From: Actinomycetota bacterium
GTDB taxonomy: Bacteria > Actinomycetota > Acidimicrobiia > Acidimicrobiales > Acidimicrobiaceae
Direction: 5' to 3'
NCBI GenBank assembly: GCA_027318945.1
Contig: DAHVOF010000085.1
Location: 1 to 29,094, forward strand
DNA: 29,094 bases
Shown here: in pieces, positions 17,731 to 25,224 of the stretch
Layout of the letters: each line of letters begins with the position of its first letter
Position numbering within the stretch: position 1 is the stretch's first letter
Position numbers and translations under genes: made by a program
Notes under the pieces: generated by a model
The model's input: the letters and a program-made list of their open reading frames with translations, nothing else
The model's database searches: none
What the model was told of the DNA's origin: nothing

Positions 17731-18951
17731 TCAGCCATCTTCGGCCTCTTGGTAGCCGAGCTGCTCCACTACCTGGGAGCTGATCCATGACTCGCAAACG
17801 TCAAGGGGGACTTTCGCTATCTCGGTCAGGATCTCTACGGTGTTCTCACCTGGAAGCGGAGCAGCTCTGGCAGCTCTGGGGGGAGTGCGCGACAGCCGGG
17901 CGGCCATCCCTACCCCTGGGGTGGGACCAAGAGCGGGATGGGAGAGCGATGGGAAGCGGTCGGAGGTGACCAGGTGGCTTTCTTTACAGAGAGAGTCGTA
18001 GTCGTAGATCTTGGCGCAGACCACGTCTGAGTCTTCGAGCCTTTTCACCCAGTAGTCGGTGGGGGCTCCCTCGAATATCCGGCTCAGCTCAAAGAAGAGC
18101 TCTTTTCTGTTTGCCACCCTGAGTGCTATGTCACAGAAGCGGGGATCATCGGCCAGCGAGGGGCGGTCTATGGCCTGGGTGAACTTGAGCCAGCGGTCTG
18201 GCCAGTAGGCGGCGACCATGATGTAGCCGTCCTTGGTGGGGAAGGCCTCGTTGGGGGCGGCGTAGGGGGCGGCGCTGCCTTGTTTTCCCGGAGAGGACCC
18301 GCTGGCTAAGAACATGGACAAAGGCACGGTCTGGAACATCAACATGGCGTCCAACAAAGAGAGGTCCACCCTCTGGCCAAGGCCGCTGCGGTTGCGCTCC
18401 AGGAGAGCCAGCAGTATCCCCTGGGCGGCCAAAAAGCCCCCTACGGTGTCTGCGGCTGGAACGCCGACTTTGACCGGGGCCCCTTGGGGCTCTCCGGTAA
18501 CGCTCATGATCCCAGAGATGGCCTGGACTATGCCGTCCACTCCGGGCTTGTCCTTCCAGGGGCCGTCTTGGCCGAAGGCTGTTATAGAGCACCAGATGAT
18601 GCCGGGGTGTTTTACAGAGAGGCTCTCGTAGCTGAAGCCGAAGCGTTCCAGAACGCCGGGGCGGAAGCTTTCAACCACGACGTCTGCCGATTCTGAGAGC
18701 TTTTCGAGCACCTCTGCGCCTTTGGGATGCTTTAGGTCCACAACGATGGAACGCTTGTCTCGATTCATACCCAGATAAGCCGCCGCCTGATCTTTTATGA
18801 AGGGGGGGCCGAGCTTTCTGCCCCATTCTCCTCCAGGGGGATCCACCTTTATGACCTCAGCCCCGTACTGGGCTAAGACCATGGTGGCTATAGGGCCTGC
18901 GGCACCTTGGGAGAGATCGAGAATCGTGGTTCCATCGAGAGGGGGCTGCAC
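17731..18951 (-). CDS. Class III (CaiB/BaiF) CoA-transferase
   Basis: A 406-residue cytosolic enzyme that moves CoA from a donor thioester (often succinyl-CoA) to a carboxylic acid. Family landmarks are LSQGAAGPIATMVLAQYGAEVIKVDPP at the N-terminus, NRDKRSIVVDLK, VVESFRPGVLERFG and the catalytic aspartate Asp168 in KVGVPAADTVGG. Start is GTG with GAGGAG upstream. As the first enzyme gene of the operon it sets the entry point: an imported acid is activated without ATP. A single subunit is encoded, unlike the two-subunit BbsEF of benzylsuccinate degradation. A dyad matching the GntR site lies 0.5 kb upstream. Confidence 0.92.
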   Translation of the reverse strand: MQPPLDGTTILDLSQGAAGPIATMVLAQYGAEVIKVDPPGGEWGRKLGPPFIKDQAAAYLGMNRDKRSIVVDLKHPKGAEVLEKLSESADVVVESFRPGVLERFGFSYESLSVKHPGIIWCSITAFGQDGPWKDKPGVDGIVQAISGIMSVTGEPQGAPVKVGVPAADTVGGFLAAQGILLALLERNRSGLGQRVDLSLLDAMLMFQTVPLSMFLASGSSPGKQGSAAPYAAPNEAFPTKDGYIMVAAYWPDRWLKFTQAIDRPSLADDPRFCDIALRVANRKELFFELSRIFEGAPTDYWVKRLEDSDVVCAKIYDYDSLCKESHLVTSDRFPSLSHPALGPTPGVGMAARLSRTPPRAARAAPLPGENTVEILTEIAKVPLDVCESWISSQVVEQLGYQEAEDG

Positions 18952-20130
18952 TAGCCGGCTCCTCTCCCTGCCGCCTTTGCCAAGGATCCGCCTGTGCCGC
19001 CGGATAGAGCCGAATGGGAATCCAAGATTCGCCAGTTCAGGGAATGGGAGGCACGCGGCTGCAAATCGATAAAGGTTGCAATAGCTCGCCCTCTCAAGCA
19101 GTTTCCGCCCCCAACAGTGGCACCCTCTTCGCGCGCCAAGGGCCCCCAGAGAACACTCCCGATAATGAACGATCCACTTGAAGTCGAACTCAAATCGAAA
19201 CTGGATCTCCAGATTCCGGGCAAGGCCTCACGTAAACCCATGGCATCTGCGACGCCAAAATTCGGCCCGCAAACGACACTCTTCGATCCACGAATCAATT
19301 CGACCCCTCCAACTGCAAGTGCTCCGCTCCCATCCCAATCCAATTCCGGGAATCCAAGGAGCATTCATACCGGAAGGCTGCTGACCCTGTACCCGCTCTA
19401 AAAATTTCGAATAACAGCATCGCAAATCCCACATGTAATACTGTTGCATTCGTTTGTATACAGTATCATACAATCATTGGGCTCGCAAAATATTAATGCG
19501 ATATAGGCCACATAAATGGACGCAGATCCTTACGAACTTGCAACTGCCAACCGGTATTTTCAACACATCGCTTCTAGCGATGGCCAGCAAATTTACCCGT
19601 TGCACGATTCCGACAGACAGCGCATGCTCTCCATCACAGCTCACGTCCTATGTGCAGCTTTCAAAGCGCACAAACCAATGTGGTTTCCACTTTGAACCGA
19701 TCCAAGTCAACAACGCCTACCCAGATCGAGCCGCTCAGCCGTTCCATTAATTCGAGAGTTGACTGTTGCGGTTCGGCATGCGGATTACCCGCGGGTATCT
19801 GTCCCGGCGACTTCACACTCGACTATTTCCACTACCGAAAGTGTCGGCGGGCTTCGACAGCTGAGTGAGAAGTTACTCCCTTCGACACAGCTGCTTCTGG
19901 CGACTTCATGTCGAACGATGCCTGGCAGACCGGAAGGCTATTCGGTCACAATTAGCGACCCTTTTCTAGTGGGTTTGAAATGTCCTATCAACGACCATCC
20001 ACCAGCTCAGAGGGCACTATATCTTTCCGGGCCAGCTTTTGTGGAGATTATTTCCGGTAATTCTCGGCTTATAACGCCCGAACTACGGACACAGGTGTTT
20101 CAACGTTTCGGACCAATAGGTTTGAACCCA
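18952..20130. other. 1.2-kb region upstream of the CoA-transferase operon, no convincing gene
   Basis: It holds the second GntR-type dyad at 19454-19473, so roughly 500 bases of leader may precede the CoA-transferase. A 137-codon minus-strand frame (18951-19364) ends in a TAG that overlaps the CoA-transferase GTG by one base, but it has no ribosome site, no recognisable domain and unconvincing composition. Plus-strand frames at 18994-19401, 19454-19750 and 19759-20190 are likewise unsupported; the last overlaps arsR. Confidence 0.45.
19454..19473. promoter_or_regulatory. Predicted GntR operator, site 2 (TTGTAT-N8-ATACAA)
   Basis: TTGTAT (19454-19459) and ATACAA (19468-19473) repeat the exact arms and 8-base spacing of the dyad at 8606-8625. 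On the minus strand it contains TATGAT (19470-19465), a near-consensus -10, so binding would block transcription toward the CoA-transferase. The inner bases also form TGTATACA-like symmetry. Confidence 0.55.
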
Positions 20131-20484
20131 TTAGAGGCGAGTGCACGCTGCTACAGCTTCTGCGTGATCAGCCGCAATCTCAACGCCTAATCTGACAAGT
20201 TCCACGACACGAGGATCGTCGACCTTGTAGTAAGTAAAGTGTCCTTCGCGTCTCGAAGTAATGAGACCGCAGTTCACTAGGCATAGAAGGTGGGTCGAAA
20301 CCCGGCTTTGTGCCAAACCTAATAAGGCCACACATTCGGTGCCAGTGTGCTCACCATCGACCAAAAATTCAACAAGAGCTAGCCGACTTGGATCGCTTAC
20401 CGCCTGGAAAAATTTTGCGAGAATCGTTCTTCCAGCAATGTTCGTGGGAATTAGCGGGGCTTCGCCCTCAAGAAGATCTGACAT
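20131..20484 (-). CDS. ArsR/SmtB-family metal sensor (CmtR/actinobacterial MerR-like)
   Basis: A 117-residue winged-helix repressor. KFFQAVSDPSRLALVEFL is the ArsR family start; the recognition helix is AQSRVSTHLLCLVNCGLI and the wing is REGHFTYYKV. Cys68 and Cys72 (C-x3-C in the recognition helix) and the C-terminal Cys114 match the cadmium/lead site Cys57/Cys61/Cys102 of mycobacterial CmtR, so a three-thiolate site for a soft metal is likely; Cys51 is an extra candidate ligand. It is divergent from merA with a shared 156-bp spacer, and mercury is the expected inducer. Metal-free protein would repress both genes. Confidence 0.88.
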   Translation of the reverse strand: MSDLLEGEAPLIPTNIAGRTILAKFFQAVSDPSRLALVEFLVDGEHTGTECVALLGLAQSRVSTHLLCLVNCGLITSRREGHFTYYKVDDPRVVELVRLGVEIAADHAEAVAACTRL

Positions 20485-20565
20485 ATGGCCTCAATTCATT
20501 GTCTCTCAAAATTCTAAGAGATACCAAGGCATTGGCATTCATTGAGCTGATCGATTTCAGCCTTA

Positions 20566-20595
20566 TATACGCAATTACGGATATATTGATGTATA
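20566..20595. promoter_or_regulatory. arsR-merA operator/promoter region
   Basis: An imperfect 30-bp dyad, TATAC-x-CAAT-N9-ATTG-xx-GTATA, lies in the spacer between the divergent genes, AT-rich like other ArsR/SmtB sites. TATACT at 20592-20597 is a good -10 for merA and overlaps the right arm. AAGGAGGAG at 20628-20636 is a strong merA ribosome site. Confidence 0.5.
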
Positions 20596-20640
20596 CTTTA
20601 CCTTGTTAGCTATTCCAACCCGTCGCCAAGGAGGAGTACT

Positions 20641-22290
20641 ATGACGGACTCCCGATACAGCGTCCTCGAGGTACGCGGAATGACCTGCGATGACTGTGCA
20701 GCGCACGTGACTTCAGCTCTTGAGAGGGCGGGCGCAAAGGACGTTTCTGTGGCGTGGCAGGATGGAGAGGCAAAGTTTTCTTGGCCCTTGGAAATACCTG
20801 AGGCAGCTTTGCGCGCCGAGGTGAGTAGCGCTGGTTATCAGCCTGGGTTCCTTAGAGTTTTGGATGATTCAAGCAAACTACCCGGGGATTCCGAAGCGGA
20901 TTATGACCTGCTCGTCATAGGTGCTGGATCTGCAGCTTTCGCAGCCGCCATCAAAGCGACTGAGGCAGGCTACCGTGTTGCGTTGGTCGAGCAGGGTACT
21001 CTCGGTGGAACCTGTGTAAATGTCGGATGTGTGCCGTCCAAGGCACTATTGAGGGCTGGCGAGGCCGCTTGGTCTACAGAACATCATCCTTTCCAAGGTG
21101 TAAAAGCAATACTTGAATCGGTCAATTTGGCCAAAGTGGTCACTCAAAAAGATCAGCTGGTAAATACGCTTCGTCAGGTCAAGTACGCTGATCTGGTAGA
21201 AGATTACGGCTTTACCGTTATAGACGGGCACGCCCGTTTTAGCGGAGAAAGTACCGTTGAAGTCGACGGAAAGCGGATAACTGCTTTAAAGATTCTGATC
21301 GCCACCGGAGCGTCTCCTAGCATACCTCCGATTCCCGGACTAGGTGAATCTGGGTATTTGACCTCCACGACTGCGCTCGAACTCGAGGCGGTGCCTGATT
21401 CAATAGCGGTCATTGGTGCCAATGCCATAGGTCTCGAACTTGGCCAGTTTTTTCTTCACCTCGGTTCAAAGGTGACTTTCATCGACGTCGCAGATCGAAT
21501 CGCGCCTTTTGAAGAGCCGGAAATATCTGAGGCGATGAGACAACTATTAACTTCGCAGGGAGCGACAATCTATACTTCAGCGAACGTTACTGCCATAGCA
21601 TTAGCAGATGAGCGACGCGTCATCCACCTCAATGTCGGCACCGAAGCACAGGATGTTGTTGTCGATGAGATACTGGTTGCCACGGGGCGCCGTCCAAATA
21701 CTGAGGATCTCGGTCTTGCGGAAGCCGGGATTCAGACCGACGCCAGAGGCGCTATCGAAGTTGACGACCAGCTGCGAACCACCAATCGCAATGTCTACGC
21801 AGCTGGCGACGTCACAGGCGCGCCGCAATTCGTGTACGTTTCAGCTTACGAAGGTGCCTTGGCAGTAGATAATGCGCTCTTGGGAACTGTTAGAGCCATT
21901 GATTTCAGGGGGCTTCCAAAAGTTACGTTCACGTCTCCCCAATTAGCATCAGCCGGACTCACGGAATCACAGGCTCGAGAAGCAGGATTCGAAGTCGTGA
22001 CGTCGATTCTTCCAATTGATGCGATTCCCAGGGCTCTGGTCAATCATGACACTGCTGGCCTTTTCAAGCTTGTAGCAGAGGTCAAGACTGGAAAGTTATT
22101 GGGAGCGTCGATCATGGCGGACGGTGCTGCCGAGGTGATCCAGTCGGCGGTGCTAGCTATCAAATACGGCATTTCCATCGAGGACTTGGCGTCTACTTTC
22201 CATCCATACTTGACCATGGCCGAAGGTCTGAAGCTCGCCGCGCAAACCTTCACTAGGGACGTGCACAAACTTTCGTGTTGTGCCGCCTAG
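20641..22290 (+). CDS. merA: Mercuric reductase MerA with N-terminal HMA domain
   Basis: A 549-residue cytosolic flavoenzyme that reduces Hg(II) to volatile Hg(0) with NADPH. An N-terminal metallochaperone-like domain carries GMTCDDC (Cys16, Cys19). The FAD motif is VIGAGSAAFAAA, and the redox-active pair lies in GGTCVNVGCVPSK (Cys125, Cys130). A second nucleotide motif (IGANAIGLELGQF) binds NADPH, AAGDV marks the FAD site, and the dimer domain has HPYLTMAEGLKLA. The C-terminal Cys546-Cys547 (LSCCAA) that passes mercury to the active site separates MerA from lipoamide dehydrogenases. No merT, merP or merB lies nearby, so uptake and organomercury cleavage are encoded elsewhere or absent. Confidence 0.97.
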   Translation: MTDSRYSVLEVRGMTCDDCAAHVTSALERAGAKDVSVAWQDGEAKFSWPLEIPEAALRAEVSSAGYQPGFLRVLDDSSKLPGDSEADYDLLVIGAGSAAFAAAIKATEAGYRVALVEQGTLGGTCVNVGCVPSKALLRAGEAAWSTEHHPFQGVKAILESVNLAKVVTQKDQLVNTLRQVKYADLVEDYGFTVIDGHARFSGESTVEVDGKRITALKILIATGASPSIPPIPGLGESGYLTSTTALELEAVPDSIAVIGANAIGLELGQFFLHLGSKVTFIDVADRIAPFEEPEISEAMRQLLTSQGATIYTSANVTAIALADERRVIHLNVGTEAQDVVVDEILVATGRRPNTEDLGLAEAGIQTDARGAIEVDDQLRTTNRNVYAAGDVTGAPQFVYVSAYEGALAVDNALLGTVRAIDFRGLPKVTFTSPQLASAGLTESQAREAGFEVVTSILPIDAIPRALVNHDTAGLFKLVAEVKTGKLLGASIMADGAAEVIQSAVLAIKYGISIEDLASTFHPYLTMAEGLKLAAQTFTRDVHKLSCCAA

Positions 22291-22668
22291 CGCGTGGAAG
22301 AGAGCAGAAAGGCCCTACGGAAGGGGTCCTGATTCCTCGTGCCCGATTGTCCTCGACGAACAACCACGGCGCATTCTGGGCAGTTGCAGAAGTTGGAGGT
22401 GCTGCGAGACCGCGAACGCCGGCCAGTCCTCCCGTGAGGAGATGTGTGCAATAGAATAATGTTGCTCTCGGAAACACGTGGTGGAGTCACAATGATTGCC
22501 AGCACCGCTAGGTATTCGACGGGCGGTCGCTCAGACGGTTTTCGTTCCGCATCGCGATCCCAGTATTCCTGATCTCCCAACGAGTTGTCGCCGAGAGCAG
22601 CCAACCCTGATTCGGCATAAAGCGAAAATTTCGGTCTTTTACCAACACGCTTGAAAAGACGACGCCAC

Positions 22669-22703
22669 TACTGAGTATTATCTATAGTGACTAGTAATCA
22701 GTA
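22669..22703. promoter_or_regulatory. Predicted MarR operator upstream of the marR-ABC operon
   Basis: TACTGAGTATTA (22669-22680) and TAGTAATCAGTA (22692-22703) are inverted repeats matching at 10 of 12 positions around an 11-base centre. It ends 23 bases before the TTG start and overlaps TATTAT (22676-22681), a possible -10, with TTGAAA at 22651-22656 as a loosely spaced -35. Autoregulation is the family habit. The rest of 22291-22714 has no convincing gene. Confidence 0.5.
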
Positions 22704-22726
22704 ATTATGGAAACATGGAGGCTGGC

Positions 22727-23248
22727 TTGAACTCCGCCCCAAAACAACGGACACAACACGCTGAAACAGACGAATTGTCTGATGAGCTAGGCGAGCTTGT
22801 GACCACTGTCGCCAGACGACTTAGGCGCAACTCCAAACTGAGACTGTCAACCTTGGGCATCTCCTTCTCTCAAGCGCATGTTCTTCGAACTCTGGCCCGG
22901 GCTTCTGCGCCGATGCGGATGTCGGAGATCGCCCGAGCGATCGAAATCGTGCCCCGCGCTGTAACGGCCATTGTCGAAGCACTCGAGTCAAAAGGGCTAG
23001 TGCGGCGTGAAATAGACACGCAAGACCGCAGGTTCGTGATAGTGGTCCTCACTTCGACAGCTCAAGGACTGCTTTCCGAACTTGCCAGGGCGAGAAGCGA
23101 AGCCTCTGCCATCATGTTTGGAAATATGGACAAAGACACGAAAAAAGCCCTACTTGAAAACCTCTCCTCTCTGATAGCCGCCACAGAGCACATATCGCCA
23201 TCAGGCAGATACGAACCCGAAAAGAATGACGGCGGTGAAACACCATGA
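22727..23248 (+). CDS. MarR-family transcriptional regulator
   Basis: About 173 residues with the MarR winged-helix layout: a dimerisation helix, a helix-turn-helix (RMSEIARAIEIVPRAVTAIVEALESKGLV) and a wing (RREIDTQDRRFVIVVLT). The start is taken as TTG 22727 because GGAGG at 22717-22721 sits five bases before it; ATG 22715, four residues longer, would have that GGAGG inside the gene and no ribosome site of its own. It overlaps the ABC exporter gene by four bases (ATGA), a clear regulator-exporter operon. Typical role: repression relieved by a toxic small molecule that the exporter removes. Confidence 0.88.
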   Translation: MNSAPKQRTQHAETDELSDELGELVTTVARRLRRNSKLRLSTLGISFSQAHVLRTLARASAPMRMSEIARAIEIVPRAVTAIVEALESKGLVRREIDTQDRRFVIVVLTSTAQGLLSELARARSEASAIMFGNMDKDTKKALLENLSSLIAATEHISPSGRYEPEKNDGGETP

Positions 23249-25167
23249 TGAGGCCGGGCGGCATGGTCGGCGGCGGCATGGGAATGGGCCGCGGAGGTTC
23301 ATTCCGATCCCTATTCCGGGATCGATCAGTGACAGAAATGAGCGTTTCAAAGGGAACCTTCCGGCGGATACTCGGCTATTTGCATCCCTATCGCAAACGG
23401 CTGGCCATCTTTTTGACCCTCCTCGTTTTCGACTCGCTCATCACGGTCGCTAATCCACTGATCTATCGCGAGATCATTGACCGCGGCATTCTCGGAAAGA
23501 ATGTGCATCTCATTATCTTCTTGGCGATAGCCGTGGGCGGCTTGGCAATTTTGGACTCAGCACTCGCGCTCGGCGAACAATTGAACTCCGCAAAGATAGG
23601 CCAGGGCATAGTCTTCGACCTCAGGACCAAAGTCTTCTCGCATATACAGAGGATGCCGATCGCTTTCTTCACGCGCGCGCAAACAGGCGCGCTTGTGTCT
23701 CGACTCAACGTGGACGTCCTTGGCGCTCAGCAGGCCCTGTCAGACATCCTGTCCAATGTGATCGGAAACATCTTGAGCGTTGTAATGGTGATAGCGGCCA
23801 TGTTTTTCATGTCCTGGCAGATAACCCTCGTCGCGCTGGCGATAGTTCCCCTGTTCACGATTCCCGCGCGCTACATGGGCCACCGCCTTGGTTCCATAGC
23901 TCGGGAGAGTTACGAACTCGCCGCGGAGATGAATACGACCATGGCCGAGCGATTCAATGTTTCCGGCGCACTACTCGTAAAGCTGTTCGGCCGGACCGGC
24001 GAGGAAGACTCTTCGTTCTCACGCAGAGCGGGACGCGTAAGGGACATTGGCGTGACCCAGGCACTGTATGCACGCATTCTCTTCATCTCTCTCACCATAA
24101 CCGCCGCATTCGCAACGGCTCTGGTATATGGCTGGGGAGGAATCCTCTCCGTGCACGGAACTCTTCAGGTCGGCACGCTCGTTGCAATGACCGCGTATCT
24201 GGGCAGGCTTTATGGTCCCCTTACGCAGCTGTCGAACATAAACGTTGACGTAATGACCGCGCTGGTCTCGTTTGATCGGGTCTTCGAAGTGTTGGATTTG
24301 GAGCCGACGATCAAAGACGACGAGCTTGCCGAGCCCATGGGGCGGGGGCCGGCGACCGTTGAGTTTCACCATGTCGACTTCGCTTACCCGAGAGCCGATG
24401 AAGTATCGCTCGCCTCCCTCGAGTCCGTAGCGATCCCGGAAAGCCACCAACCGCAACAGGTTCTTGCCGATGTCAGCTTCCGGGCGGATCCCGGAAAGAT
24501 GGTTGCTCTCGTCGGACCTTCGGGAGCTGGTAAAACAACGATAATCCAGCTTGTTGCGCGCCTTTATGACGTGAAATCAGGAAGTGTCAGAATAAACGGA
24601 ACGGATGTAAGAAAGCTCAGCCTTGACTCGCTTCGCAAAGCTGTGGGCATGGTCACCCAGGATGCTCACATGTTCCACGACACCATACGTGCAAACCTGT
24701 TGTATGCGAAGCCGGATGCCAGCGAAGCGGAGATGATTGAAGCTCTCGACGCAGCGCAGATACTTCGCCTGATAGACAGCCTTCCCGAGGGCCTTGACAC
24801 CTTGGTCGGAGAGCGCGGCTACCGGCTGTCCGGCGGGGAGAAGCAAAGGATAGCCATTGCGCGTCTGCTGCTCAAAGCGCCCGACATCGTCGTGCTTGAC
24901 GAGGCGACGGCGCATCTGGATTCGGAGTCGGAACTCGAAGTCCAAAAAGCTCTAAAGCACGCGCTAGCGGGCCGCACATCCCTGGTCATAGCGCACAGGC
25001 TCTCCACGGTTCGCGATGCCGACCTCATCGTGGTTGTTGACGGGGGCCGCATTGTCGAGCAAGGCAGCCACGACCAGCTGCTAAGTCACGGCGGGCTTTA
25101 TGCCGAGCTCTATAGGACCCAGTTCAGAGTGCAGGATTCGCCCGCAATCCCGTCTGAAGCGGTGTGA
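23245..25167 (+). CDS. ABC exporter, MsbA-like fused TMD-NBD half-transporter
   Basis: A 640-residue protein. A Gly/Met-rich N-terminus (MMRPGGMVGGGMGMGRGG) leads into a six-helix exporter domain (about residues 45-335) and an ATPase domain. Walker A is GPSGAGKTT (424-432), Q-loop VTQDAHMF, signature LSGGE (528-532), Walker B VVLDEATAHLD (Asp552, Glu553) and H-loop His584. All catalytic residues are present, so a homodimer with two active sites is expected. About 30 residues (LASLESVAIPESHQPQQ region) are inserted early in the NBD, before Walker A. Drug or lipid export is likely; coupling to marR points to an inducible efflux role. Confidence 0.93.
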   Translation: MMRPGGMVGGGMGMGRGGSFRSLFRDRSVTEMSVSKGTFRRILGYLHPYRKRLAIFLTLLVFDSLITVANPLIYREIIDRGILGKNVHLIIFLAIAVGGLAILDSALALGEQLNSAKIGQGIVFDLRTKVFSHIQRMPIAFFTRAQTGALVSRLNVDVLGAQQALSDILSNVIGNILSVVMVIAAMFFMSWQITLVALAIVPLFTIPARYMGHRLGSIARESYELAAEMNTTMAERFNVSGALLVKLFGRTGEEDSSFSRRAGRVRDIGVTQALYARILFISLTITAAFATALVYGWGGILSVHGTLQVGTLVAMTAYLGRLYGPLTQLSNINVDVMTALVSFDRVFEVLDLEPTIKDDELAEPMGRGPATVEFHHVDFAYPRADEVSLASLESVAIPESHQPQQVLADVSFRADPGKMVALVGPSGAGKTTIIQLVARLYDVKSGSVRINGTDVRKLSLDSLRKAVGMVTQDAHMFHDTIRANLLYAKPDASEAEMIEALDAAQILRLIDSLPEGLDTLVGERGYRLSGGEKQRIAIARLLLKAPDIVVLDEATAHLDSESELEVQKALKHALAGRTSLVIAHRLSTVRDADLIVVVDGGRIVEQGSHDQLLSHGGLYAELYRTQFRVQDSPAIPSEAV

Positions 25168-25175
25168 CAATTAAT

Positions 25176-25215
25176 ATGCGCAAAAACACTAGGTTTGCAT
25201 GCGCAAAAACGCTAG
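25176..25215. repeat. 17-bp direct repeat after the ABC exporter
   Basis: ATGCGCAAAAACACTAG (25176-25192) and ATGCGCAAAAACGCTAG (25199-25215) differ at one base and start 23 bases apart. They lie between the exporter stop and the ATPase relic. They might be an operator pair, a target-site trace or a duplication. Confidence 0.5.
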
Positions 25216-25224
25216 ACCAAATTT

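Noticed and set aside
19759..20190. 143-codon plus-strand frame
   Set aside because: It overlaps the well-supported arsR gene, lacks a family match and ribosome site.
22253..22604. Minus-strand frames with a GIRTP-like phrase that often marks translated tRNA or repeat DNA
   Set aside because: No tRNA cloverleaf could be drawn here, and the frames overlap the end of merA.
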